The notes beneath the pieces were generated by a model. That model saw only the letters and a list, made by a program, of their open reading frames with translations, had not been told where the DNA came from and did not search any database. From NCBI RefSeq assembly GCF_021412585.1, contig NZ_JAKCMI010000030.1, forward strand, positions 60,834 through 124,833: a stretch of 64,000 nucleotides of DNA, given 5' to 3'. A program made the translations under genes and the position numbers. This DNA comes from Halomonas alkalisoli. Lineage in GTDB: Bacteria > Pseudomonadota > Gammaproteobacteria > Pseudomonadales > Halomonadaceae. Within the stretch, counting starts at the first letter, position 1. The number at the start of each line of letters is the position of its first letter. Shown piece after piece: positions 56,603-64,000 of the stretch.

Positions 56603-57259
56603 ATGATTCGCCCGGCGCTGTATCTGTGCCTGCGGCTGGGGCTGGCCGTGGCGCTGCTCAACAGTGCTGCTGCGCTGGCGTCTCAGGACGCCGATGCGCT
56701 GCTGGACAACGCCCGGGAGTGCGCGGCACTGGAGTCACGACTGGACAGGCTGGGCTGCTACGACGGCCTGTTCCTGGCCGTCGAGTCCTCTTCGGCCAGC
56801 AGCGACGATCCCCGGCCGGCGCTATGGCATGCCATCAACGCCCAGGAGGCCGGGCGCAACGGCGATGAGATGGGATTCCTGGTGAGCGAGACCGGCGGTG
56901 ATGTGCTGATGAGCGCGCCGGCGCTGGGTTCCATGCCGCCCCGGCCGCAGCTGGTGATCGCCTGCGAGAAGTCGATCACCCGCTTTCAGCTGCACCTGCC
57001 GACGCCCCTGAACGAACCACGAGCGGAACTGCGCCTGGTGGCCGGCGGGCGTGAACAGCAGCAGGAGTGGCGGGTGCGTGACGGCGGCTACGTGGTCAGC
57101 GGTGGCCGGGGGCTGCCGGCCATCGCTACCCTACGCCAGCTGCTCGACAGCGATGAGCTGGTGCTGGGCAGCGAACTCGGCGTGCTGGATGGGCTTCGCT
57201 TCGATCTCACGGAGCTGCGCCAGCACATTCAACCCCTGCGCGACGCCTGTCGCTGGTAA
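56603..57259 (+). CDS. tagO: Type VI accessory periplasmic protein TagO (VasI)
   Basis: A 218-residue secreted protein. A signal peptide (to about residue 27, LNSAAALAS) precedes a VasI-like domain with Cys residues in the RECAALESRLDRLGCYD stretch. The ATG at 56603 has AGAGAGAG just upstream; an ATG at 56588 overlapping the vasH stop would add five residues. The order vasH-vasI-tssA-tssM matches Vibrio cholerae. Confidence 0.83.
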   Translation: MIRPALYLCLRLGLAVALLNSAAALASQDADALLDNARECAALESRLDRLGCYDGLFLAVESSSASSDDPRPALWHAINAQEAGRNGDEMGFLVSETGGDVLMSAPALGSMPPRPQLVIACEKSITRFQLHLPTPLNEPRAELRLVAGGREQQQEWRVRDGGYVVSGGRGLPAIATLRQLLDSDELVLGSELGVLDGLRFDLTELRQHIQPLRDACRW

Positions 57260-57270
57260 GGGAGGCTGGC

Positions 57271-58701
57271 ATGCGAATCACCAGTGAAGCGCACCTGACG
57301 CCCTTGCTGGCTCCCCTGGAGCCCGAAGGCGTGGGAGAGCCCCTCGATGAGAGCAGTGATTACGCCTGGCTCGACGAGGAGATGATGAAGATCGGCTCGC
57401 TGCAGCACGGCGAGGTCGACTGGGAAGGCGCCGAGACACGGGCGACCCGGCTGCTCGGCCGGTCCGGCAAGGACCTCAAGGTGCTCGGGCACCTGCTGCA
57501 CTGCCTGCAGCGTGGCGGGAATGGCGTCCGCTTCGCCCTGTCGCTGCACCTCTTGGCCGGCAGCCTGGAGCAGTGGTGGGACAAGGCCTATCCCTACCAG
57601 GGGCCGAGGGGGGCGAAGCTGCGGCCGAGGCTGTTTGCCCAGTTCACCCAGCGGGCCGCCAAGCTGGCCGAAACCCTCGATTTCAGCAACGCGGAAGACG
57701 AGCATCAGGCCTGCCAGGCCGCCCTCGATGCCCTGCTGGCCGTGGCGCGGGACCGGGAGCTGCCGGATGACGCCCTGGTGGAGCTGCGCCGCCAGCTGCA
57801 GCAGGCGCAGCCTCGCCAGGCCGCGTCACAGGCCAGTGCCAGCCCTGGCGGTGGTTCCGCGGCTGCGTCGACCGGCAACGGCGGTAACGGTGGCTCGGCC
57901 CCGGCGGCGAAGATGCCGGAGATGCGCCTGGAAGCCGGCAACGAGCGGGTCAATCGCCAGGCGCTGCTGAAGATGGCGGACTTCCTCAACGAGCAGTCGC
58001 CGGGGGAGGCGCTGATCTATCGGCTTCGCCGCCATGCGGTCTGGGGGGGCATCCAGGCGCTGCCGGCCTCCCGCAACGGCGGCCGCACCGAGCTGGCGCC
58101 GGTGGCCGCCGACCGCGCGGCGGACTATCGAGAGGCGCTCTCCCGCGGCGGCGACAACGCCCTGTGGCAGCGCATCGAGAACAGCCTGGCGGTCAGCCCC
58201 TACTGGCTGGAGGGGCACCGCATGAGCGCCACCCTGGCCGAGCGGCTGGGCCATTCGCGCTGCGGCGAGGCGATCCGCGACGAGGCGGCGCGCTTCGTCG
58301 CGCGCCTGCCCGGCCTGGAAGCACTGAGCTTCAACGACGGCACCCCCTTCGTCGATGAAGAGACGCTGCGCTGGCTGCAGAGCGTGCCCGGCGGTGGGGG
58401 GGCACCTGCCCAAGGCGATGGCGGCGGCGACCCCTGGCAGGCCGGGCTGGAGCAGGCCCGTGAGTGCCTGGCTGCGGAGGGGCTGGAAGCGGCCCTGACG
58501 ATTCTCGACCAGGGCCTGGCCCAGGCGCACTCCCCGCGCGAGACCGCCTACTGGCGGCTGGCCAGCGCCGACCTGCTGCGCGAGGCCGGCCTGGCATCGC
58601 TGGCCGCCCACCACTACCGGGCGGTGCAGCAGTCGGTCGGCGGCATCGGCCTTGATCAGTGGGAGCCAGGCCTGCTCAAGCGGCTCGAGGCGGCACCATG
58701 A
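57271..58701 (+). CDS. tssA: Type VI tail-assembly protein TssA (VasJ-type)
   Basis: A 476-residue protein. An N-terminal ImpA domain (about 10-140, with DYAWLDEEMMKIGSL) and a Gly/Ser-rich linker at about 188-215 precede a VasJ-like C-terminal domain (about 230-475). TssA directs tail tube and sheath growth. The stop overlaps an ATG (ATGA at 58698) that opens a small frame into the gap before tssM. Confidence 0.9.
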   Translation: MRITSEAHLTPLLAPLEPEGVGEPLDESSDYAWLDEEMMKIGSLQHGEVDWEGAETRATRLLGRSGKDLKVLGHLLHCLQRGGNGVRFALSLHLLAGSLEQWWDKAYPYQGPRGAKLRPRLFAQFTQRAAKLAETLDFSNAEDEHQACQAALDALLAVARDRELPDDALVELRRQLQQAQPRQAASQASASPGGGSAAASTGNGGNGGSAPAAKMPEMRLEAGNERVNRQALLKMADFLNEQSPGEALIYRLRRHAVWGGIQALPASRNGGRTELAPVAADRAADYREALSRGGDNALWQRIENSLAVSPYWLEGHRMSATLAERLGHSRCGEAIRDEAARFVARLPGLEALSFNDGTPFVDEETLRWLQSVPGGGGAPAQGDGGGDPWQAGLEQARECLAAEGLEAALTILDQGLAQAHSPRETAYWRLASADLLREAGLASLAAHHYRAVQQSVGGIGLDQWEPGLLKRLEAAP

Positions 58702-58829
58702 CGCTATTCATGCTCATCACCATGATCCTGCAGCTTGAAATGACCGGTATCCGGCAAATGAACAACGACGACACACGACACAACATCACCGACAGGGACG
58801 AGGGCCAAGGCTCATGTGGAAAGATTTGA
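58698..58829 (+). CDS. Candidate 43-residue open frame between tssA and tssM
   Basis: An ATG overlapping the tssA stop opens a 43-codon frame that ends 16 bases inside tssM. The first 15 residues (MTLFMLITMILQLEM) are hydrophobic and the rest is polar. There is no recognised family and no independent ribosome site beyond coupling to tssA. It might be a small membrane peptide or a translational relay; it may equally be chance. Confidence 0.25.
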   Translation: MTLFMLITMILQLEMTGIRQMNNDDTRHNITDRDEGQGSCGKI

Positions 58830-61800
58830 AGTCAGGGCTGAGCCGCTGGGTACCCGGCGCCTCACGCGCCCAAAGCAATCTCAATCGCGCCAAGGGGCAT
58901 GGCAACAAGGCCCAGGGCATCGGCAAGAAGGCGAGCAAGCTGACCGCGGTGCTCTGGTGCCTGGTGCTGGCGGCGCTGGTCGCGGCGATCTGGTGGCTCG
59001 GGCCGATGTGGGAGGTGCGTGGCAGCTACCCACTGGGGCCCTGGCTCAATCGCCTGCTGGCCACCCTGGCGCTGGCCACCCTGGTGGCGCTGGTGTGGGG
59101 CATCCGCCTGGCCCGGCGGCTGCGGGAGATGGACGAGGAGCGCCGCCATGCCGAGCGCCTGCAGCTCGATCCGGCCCAGCTGCAGGTCGAGCAGCAGGAG
59201 GAGACCCTCAACGCCACCCTGAACGAGCTGATCGATAACCTGGGCGCCGGCCCGGGGGCGCGCTACAAGCTGCCCTGGTACCTGGTGATGGGGGTCGAGA
59301 ACGCCGGCAAGACCAGCCTGATCAACCGTTCCGGCCAGAACTTCGCGCTCACCCATGTGATGAAGGCCTCCGGCCAGGGCAAGAAGGGGCAGTTCGGCTT
59401 CGACTGGTGGATCGGCGACAAGGCGGTGCTGATCGACCCGGACGGCGAGCTGCTGACCCAGGGCGCCATGGAGGGCGGCGAACCCCAGGAGCTGGAGAGC
59501 CGCCTGTGGGATCACTTCACCGGCTGGCTGGAGCGCAACCGCTCTCAGCGTCCCCTCGATGGTGTCGTGCTGGTGCTCGACCTGGCCCGGCTGAGCGACG
59601 CCAAGGTGGCGGTGCGCAAGGCCTATGCCTCGCTGCTGCGCGCCCGCCTGCGCGAACTGATGGAGCGCCACGGCGCCCGGCTGCCGGTCTATGTCACCTT
59701 CAGCAAGATGGATCTGCTCCACGGCTTCGACGACTTCTTCCGCCACTACTCCCGGGCGGCGCGTCGTGCGCCGCTGGGTTTCACCTTCAGTGCCGATAGC
59801 CTCGAGAGGCCCGGCCAGTGGGAGGCGGAGTTCGCCTCCGCCTACGATGAGATGCTCGAGCGGCTCAACCGCAGCCTGCCCTCGCTGCTCGCCGAATGCC
59901 GCGACCGGGAAGAGCGCGAGTCGGTATTCCGCTTCGTGCGCCAGCTTGCCGGCCTGCGCGACGTGCTGCTCGGCTTCCTCTGCGAGGCGCTCTCCAGCGA
60001 CCGCTTCTCCACCGCTGCCATGGTGCGCGGCACCTATTTCACCTCGGTCTACCAGCAGGGGGTGCCCGAAGACCCCTTCGTCGATGCCGCCGCCCGCCGC
60101 TACGGCATGGCCGAGAGCATCCAGCCGGCCCACCGGGCGGCCCGCAGCGCGCTCTACTTCACCGAGGAGCTGTTCGACAAGGTGATCTATCCCGAGGCGG
60201 GCCTGGCCGGCGACAACGCCCGGGCCGCGCGTCGCCGGCGTCGCGCGCGTCGTGCCAGCGTCGTCGCCTGCCTGCTGGGGACCGCCGTCCTGGTCGGCGG
60301 CTGGAGCCACTTCTATCAGAAGAACAGCACCGCACTGGCCGCCGTGGAGGAGAAGGCCCAGGAATTCCTGGCGTCCAAGCCCGATGAGCTGCAGGGCGAC
60401 GACCCCACCGGCTATGCCTTCCTCGATCCGCTGGATCGGCTGCGTGGCGCCACCCTGGCCTTCGGCGACTACCGCGACCAGCTGCCGTGGCTGGCCGACA
60501 TGGGCCTCTATCAGGGCCAGTCCGTGGGTCGCGAGGTGGAAAGCGCCTACCTGGCGATGCTCTCCTATCATTTCCTGCCCTCGCTGATGGTCGGGATCAT
60601 GGATGACATGAACCGTGCCGAGGAGGGCAGCAACGAGAAGCTGGCGCTGCTGCGCGTGTTGCGCATGATGTCGGATGCCAGCGGCCGCCAGCCCGAGCGG
60701 GTCCACGACTTCATGGCCCGGCGCTGGCAGCGTGAATTCGCCCAGCGCGGCAGCGTCCAGGAGCGCTTGCTCGATCATCTCGACTACGCCATGACCCACA
60801 CCGACCTGGAAGGCCGTGTGACCGCCGGCGACCGTAATGCCGAGCTGGCCATGACGCCGCTGCGCGGCAGCCTGCAGGCCGCCCAGGAGGAACTCTCACG
60901 CCAGCCCATGGACGAGCGGGTCTATGCCACCCTCAAGGCGGGCAGCGATCGCCGCAGTGGGGCGGTGCTGGACCTGCGCCAGGGCGTGGGTCCCGCCTTC
61001 AGCGCCGTGTTCATGGCCCGCGACGACGAGGACGAGAGGCTGCGCCTGCCCACCCTGGTGACCCGCGACGGCTTCGAGGGCTACTTCCTCAAGGAAGTCG
61101 AGCAGGCCACCGAGCTGGCGCTGATCGATCTCTGGGTGCTGGGCCGGCGTGACGACATCACCTTCAGCGAGGCCGACCAGCGTCAGCTGCGCGACGCCCT
61201 TCACGAGCGCTATGTCAGCGACTACCACGTGACCTGGCGGCAAGTGCTGGATGACGTCTTCCTGGTGCCGATCCCCGATATCGACCAGGCCGTCGTGGTG
61301 GCGGATACCCTGCTGGGGGCCAGCCGGCCGCTGGACCGCCTGCTGGGCGAGGTCGCCAACCACACCCGCCTCTATCCCGAGCTGCCGGTCGATGACGAAG
61401 CGGCCCGCCAGGCGCTGGAGCGCTCGCCCCGTTATCGCCTGGCCGGTGACATCGAGCGTAACTTCACCGAACTCAATGGGCTGCTGGATGCGCGAGGCGA
61501 CAACCCCTCGGATATCGCCGAGATCAAGACCGCCATTGCCGAGCTGCGCGACTACCTGCGTCATGTGCAGGGCGCCAGCGACCCGGGGCGTGCCGCCTTC
61601 GTCAGTGCCCGTGACCGCCTGGCCCTGCGCGGTGGCGACCCCATCCACAACCTGAAGCGTATCGCCGAGAACACCCCGGCGCCGGTGGACCGCATGCTCG
61701 AGAGCCTGGCCGACCAGAGCTGGCAGCTGCTGATGGCCAGCGCCATCCGCCATCTCGAGCACCAGTGGCTCGACGATGTGGTCACGCCCTATCAGAACCG

Positions 61801-62476
61801 TCTGGCCGGGCGCTACCCGCTGGTGGCCAGTGCCTCGCGGGACGTGGCTCTGACCGACTTCGAGGCCTTCTTCGGCCCGGGCGGCACCCTCGACAGCTTC
61901 TATCAGGACAATCTGCGGCCCTTCATCGAGGAAGCCCCGGAACAGCTGCTCGACGCCGACGGCAACTCGCTGCTACGGGGAAGCGTGTTCACGGCGTTCC
62001 AGCGCGCCGAGCAGATTCGCGAGGCCTATTTCGGCCGCGACGGCGTGCTCGACGTGGAATTCTCCCTCGAACCGGTCAGCCTCAGCCCCGACAAGCGGCG
62101 CGGCGTGATCAGCGTCGACGGTCAGCTGATCGAATACGCCCACAGCGCCAGCCACCGGGTCTCGATGATCTGGCCCAACACCCTGCGGGGCGGCACCGAG
62201 AGCCGGGTCACCCTGGTGCCGAGTCAGGTCAACCGCTCGCCGCGGAGCATGTCCCGCGACGGTGCCTGGGCCTGGTTCCGGCTGCTCGATGAGGCCGAGA
62301 TCACCAGTGCCGGCGAACGCGACCTGGAGCTGCGCTTCAGCGTCGACGGCGGCACCATCCGCTATCGCCTCAGCGCCAACGGCTCGCGCAATCCCTTCAC
62401 CCGCCCGCTGGCCGCCGGCTTCCAGCTGCCCACCGCACTCTATGCCGAGGGAGGCCTGAATGCTGACGATGTTTAA
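58814..62476 (+). CDS. tssM: Type VI inner-membrane protein TssM (IcmF/VasK)
   Basis: A 1220-residue protein, the central membrane-complex component. Two membrane helices are near residues 42-64 and 75-98, then a cytosolic NTPase domain with Walker A GVENAGKTS (about residue 158) and a third helix at about 480-500. The long periplasmic domain ends with a beta-rich segment that binds TssJ. Length and order are typical of VasK. Confidence 0.95.
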   Translation: MWKDLKSGLSRWVPGASRAQSNLNRAKGHGNKAQGIGKKASKLTAVLWCLVLAALVAAIWWLGPMWEVRGSYPLGPWLNRLLATLALATLVALVWGIRLARRLREMDEERRHAERLQLDPAQLQVEQQEETLNATLNELIDNLGAGPGARYKLPWYLVMGVENAGKTSLINRSGQNFALTHVMKASGQGKKGQFGFDWWIGDKAVLIDPDGELLTQGAMEGGEPQELESRLWDHFTGWLERNRSQRPLDGVVLVLDLARLSDAKVAVRKAYASLLRARLRELMERHGARLPVYVTFSKMDLLHGFDDFFRHYSRAARRAPLGFTFSADSLERPGQWEAEFASAYDEMLERLNRSLPSLLAECRDREERESVFRFVRQLAGLRDVLLGFLCEALSSDRFSTAAMVRGTYFTSVYQQGVPEDPFVDAAARRYGMAESIQPAHRAARSALYFTEELFDKVIYPEAGLAGDNARAARRRRRARRASVVACLLGTAVLVGGWSHFYQKNSTALAAVEEKAQEFLASKPDELQGDDPTGYAFLDPLDRLRGATLAFGDYRDQLPWLADMGLYQGQSVGREVESAYLAMLSYHFLPSLMVGIMDDMNRAEEGSNEKLALLRVLRMMSDASGRQPERVHDFMARRWQREFAQRGSVQERLLDHLDYAMTHTDLEGRVTAGDRNAELAMTPLRGSLQAAQEELSRQPMDERVYATLKAGSDRRSGAVLDLRQGVGPAFSAVFMARDDEDERLRLPTLVTRDGFEGYFLKEVEQATELALIDLWVLGRRDDITFSEADQRQLRDALHERYVSDYHVTWRQVLDDVFLVPIPDIDQAVVVADTLLGASRPLDRLLGEVANHTRLYPELPVDDEAARQALERSPRYRLAGDIERNFTELNGLLDARGDNPSDIAEIKTAIAELRDYLRHVQGASDPGRAAFVSARDRLALRGGDPIHNLKRIAENTPAPVDRMLESLADQSWQLLMASAIRHLEHQWLDDVVTPYQNRLAGRYPLVASASRDVALTDFEAFFGPGGTLDSFYQDNLRPFIEEAPEQLLDADGNSLLRGSVFTAFQRAEQIREAYFGRDGVLDVEFSLEPVSLSPDKRRGVISVDGQLIEYAHSASHRVSMIWPNTLRGGTESRVTLVPSQVNRSPRSMSRDGAWAWFRLLDEAEITSAGERDLELRFSVDGGTIRYRLSANGSRNPFTRPLAAGFQLPTALYAEGGLNADDV

Positions 62477-63041
62477 GCGGCTGTTTTCCGGAGGACGCGA
62501 GGCGGCCAAGGCCGACCCCGCGCCGACGGACAGCGCCATGGCCGGGCTGGAAACGGCCCAGGTAGAGGACATCGAACGCTTTCTGGAAGCGGCACGCCGC
62601 GCCGATGCCCAGGGGCACTCCCCCTGGGTGCTGCGCGACGAGGCACGCCTGGATACCCTGCGGCGCGCGCTGGAATTCACCGCGCACCGGGGGCTGTGGC
62701 TGCAGCGCGACGGCAGCCACGTGGCCCACTGGCAGGGCCGGCTGCTGGTATTGCGCCACGGCGAAGGGCCGCCGCTGGGCATGCTGCTGGCCTGCCGGCC
62801 GGATGACGAAGCCGCCTGGCAGCTGCGCTTCTTCTTCATCGAGCCGGAGTGGCAGGGCAGCGGCCACGGTGCCCGCCTGCTGCTGGCGGCGCGGCGCACC
62901 CTCAGCGGTACCCCGCTGCAATCACGCCTGCCGGTGGCCTGCGAGGCGGCGATTCGCAGCCTGGAAAACGCCGGCTTCAAGCGCATGCACGTGGATGCAT
63001 CGAAGGTGGCCAGCTTCGAGGCGCCGGCCGAGTGGGATTAA
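62460..63041 (+). CDS. GNAT-fold protein in the type VI cluster
   Basis: A 193-residue soluble protein that overlaps the end of tssM by 17 bases. The region QLRFFFIEPEWQGSGHGARL fits GNAT motif A (acetyl-CoA pyrophosphate loop, Q-G-S-G-H-G), and the later RSLENAGFKRM fits motif B. The N-terminal 40 residues are variable and charged. It occupies the place where Vibrio cholerae has vasL. It may acetylate a structural component, an effector or an immunity partner; this is a guess from position. Confidence 0.7.
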   Translation: MLTMFKRLFSGGREAAKADPAPTDSAMAGLETAQVEDIERFLEAARRADAQGHSPWVLRDEARLDTLRRALEFTAHRGLWLQRDGSHVAHWQGRLLVLRHGEGPPLGMLLACRPDDEAAWQLRFFFIEPEWQGSGHGARLLLAARRTLSGTPLQSRLPVACEAAIRSLENAGFKRMHVDASKVASFEAPAEWD

Positions 63042-63072
63042 GTCCCGCGAACCCAATAGAGGAGAACGACAG

Positions 63073-63360
63073 ATGGGACGCAAGCTCGTACTCGTGGGAG
63101 ACATCGGTACCGATCACGATGGCTTCCCGCCGACGCCGGTCATCGCCGGCAGCCCGACCGTGATGGTGGACGGCAAGCCGGTGGCGCGCCTGGGCGACCC
63201 CCTGGCACCCCACGACAAGCCCAAGCACTCCTCGCACCCGCGGGCCATTGCCGAGGGCTCGGGCACCATCCTGGTGGACGGCAAGCCGGCAGCGCTCACC
63301 GGCCATGCCGTGAGCTGCGGCGGGGTGGTGATCGGCAGCGCAACCGGTGAGGGCAGCTGA
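63073..63360 (+). CDS. PAAR-domain spike-tip protein
   Basis: A 95-residue PAAR protein that sharpens the VgrG spike and can carry effectors. It has the repeated VMVDGKPVARLGDP and ILVDGKPAALTG segments with His residues (DGxPxA repeats) and a late Cys (HAVSCGG) for the zinc site. GGAG is seven bases before the ATG. It ends one base before the vgrG ATG, so the two are coupled. Confidence 0.92.
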   Translation: MGRKLVLVGDIGTDHDGFPPTPVIAGSPTVMVDGKPVARLGDPLAPHDKPKHSSHPRAIAEGSGTILVDGKPAALTGHAVSCGGVVIGSATGEGS

Positions 63361-63361
63361 C

Positions 63362-64000
63362 ATGGCCAATCAGACCGGTCTTCAGTTCACACTTGCCCTC
63401 GCCGGGGCCGACGATCTCGACCTGGCCGTGGTCGACTTCACGCTGACCGAGGCGCTCTCCCAGCCCTTCCATCTGGCGGTCAACCTCGCCAGCCGCGACC
63501 CGGACCTCGTCCCGGAGGCCTTCCTCGACCGCGAGCTGAGCCTGACGGTCTGGCAGGACGGCGAGGTCCTGCGCCGGGTCCACGGCATCGCCACCGCCTT
63601 CGGCCGCGGCGACCGCGGCCACCGCCGCACCTTCTATTCGCTGACCATCCAGCCGGCACTGTGGCGCCTCTCGCTGCGCCACAACTCGCGCATCTTCCAG
63701 AACGTCTCGCCGCTGACCATCATCAATACCCTGTGCGACGAGCGCGGCATCACCGACGTGGCCTTCGCCGCCACCCGCGAGCCCGCGGAGCGCGAATACT
63801 GCGTGCAGTACCGCGAGACCGACCTGGCCTTTATCCAGCGCCTGGCCGCCGAAGAGGGGCTGTTTTACTTCCACGAGTTTGAAGACGCCCCGAACGGCGT
63901 CCACCGCCTGGTCTTCGCCGACGACCCCCAGGTGCTGGCCAGCCTGGGCGAGCGCACCTATCACGGCCGCGCCGGCGGCACGCCGCCGCTGCGCCACCTG
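63362..64000 (+). CDS. tssI: Type VI spike protein VgrG (TssI), 3' end beyond the window
   Basis: The first 213 codons run open to the window edge. They show the gp27/gp44-like N-terminal domain: FTLTEALSQPFHLAVNL, the LTIINTLCDERGI stretch and YRETDLAFIQRLAAEEG, all VgrG signatures. The gp5-like needle and any C-terminal effector domain lie outside the window. It starts one base after the PAAR stop. Confidence 0.95.
   Translation, partial: MANQTGLQFTLALAGADDLDLAVVDFTLTEALSQPFHLAVNLASRDPDLVPEAFLDRELSLTVWQDGEVLRRVHGIATAFGRGDRGHRRTFYSLTIQPALWRLSLRHNSRIFQNVSPLTIINTLCDERGITDVAFAATREPAEREYCVQYRETDLAFIQRLAAEEGLFYFHEFEDAPNGVHRLVFADDPQVLASLGERTYHGRAGGTPPLRHL

Overview
This 64 kb window is GC-rich, densely packed DNA of a chromosomal gammaproteobacterial type. 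The predicted proteins are acidic, three-component TRAP transporters and a DcaP-type porin are present, and the type VI secretion gene order matches that of Vibrio. A halophilic or marine genus of the Halomonadaceae (Halomonas-like) fits best; this is an inference from gene content and protein character, not a database match.

Region 1 (1-19.9 kb, all + strand) is a large catabolic island for an aromatic or related cyclic acid. A Rieske oxygenase module (ferredoxin, small partner, oxygenase, SDR, FAD reductase) is followed by a DUF2798 membrane protein. A second transcription unit holds a flavoprotein monooxygenase, a complete TRAP transporter and a cytosolic formylglycine-type sulfatase. Then come an IclR regulator and a unit with a two-domain extradiol-type (VOC) dioxygenase, a cupin, an alpha/beta hydrolase, an SDR with a degenerate active site, an aspartate-dehydrogenase-like enzyme, an aldehyde dehydrogenase, a thiamine-diphosphate enzyme and a DcaP porin. 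Three upstream regions (at 1-24, 4186-4254 and 10101-10168) share an operator-like block, in two of them at identical distance from a TTGACA box. The first three units are therefore probably one regulon of the IclR protein. The substrate is not known to me.

Region 2 (20.0-32.7 kb) is a homogentisate / 3-hydroxyphenylacetate block. On the - strand, in transcription order, it has a metallo-beta-lactamase-fold protein, a two-component flavin hydroxylase (MhaAB-like), homogentisate 1,2-dioxygenase, a fumarylacetoacetate hydrolase family enzyme, maleylacetoacetate isomerase and two MFS efflux proteins. Divergent on the + strand are a second TRAP transporter and a MarR regulator, with a palindrome in the shared promoter region.

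Region 3 (32.7-42.3 kb) is mixed and mostly housekeeping: a DUF1566 protein, a second IclR regulator, an enoyl-CoA hydratase, a DSD1/D-threonine-aldolase-fold deaminase, an EamA transporter, serA with a palindromic repeat element inserted between the gene and its terminator, then xseB-ispA-dxs.

Region 4 (42.8 kb to the right edge) is a type VI secretion system in the order tssB-C-E-F-G-tagH-tssJ-K-L-H-vasH-tagO-tssA-tssM-GNAT-like gene-PAAR-vgrG. The vgrG is cut by the window edge. Hcp (tssD) is absent from the window. No tRNA, rRNA, CRISPR array or intact insertion sequence was seen.
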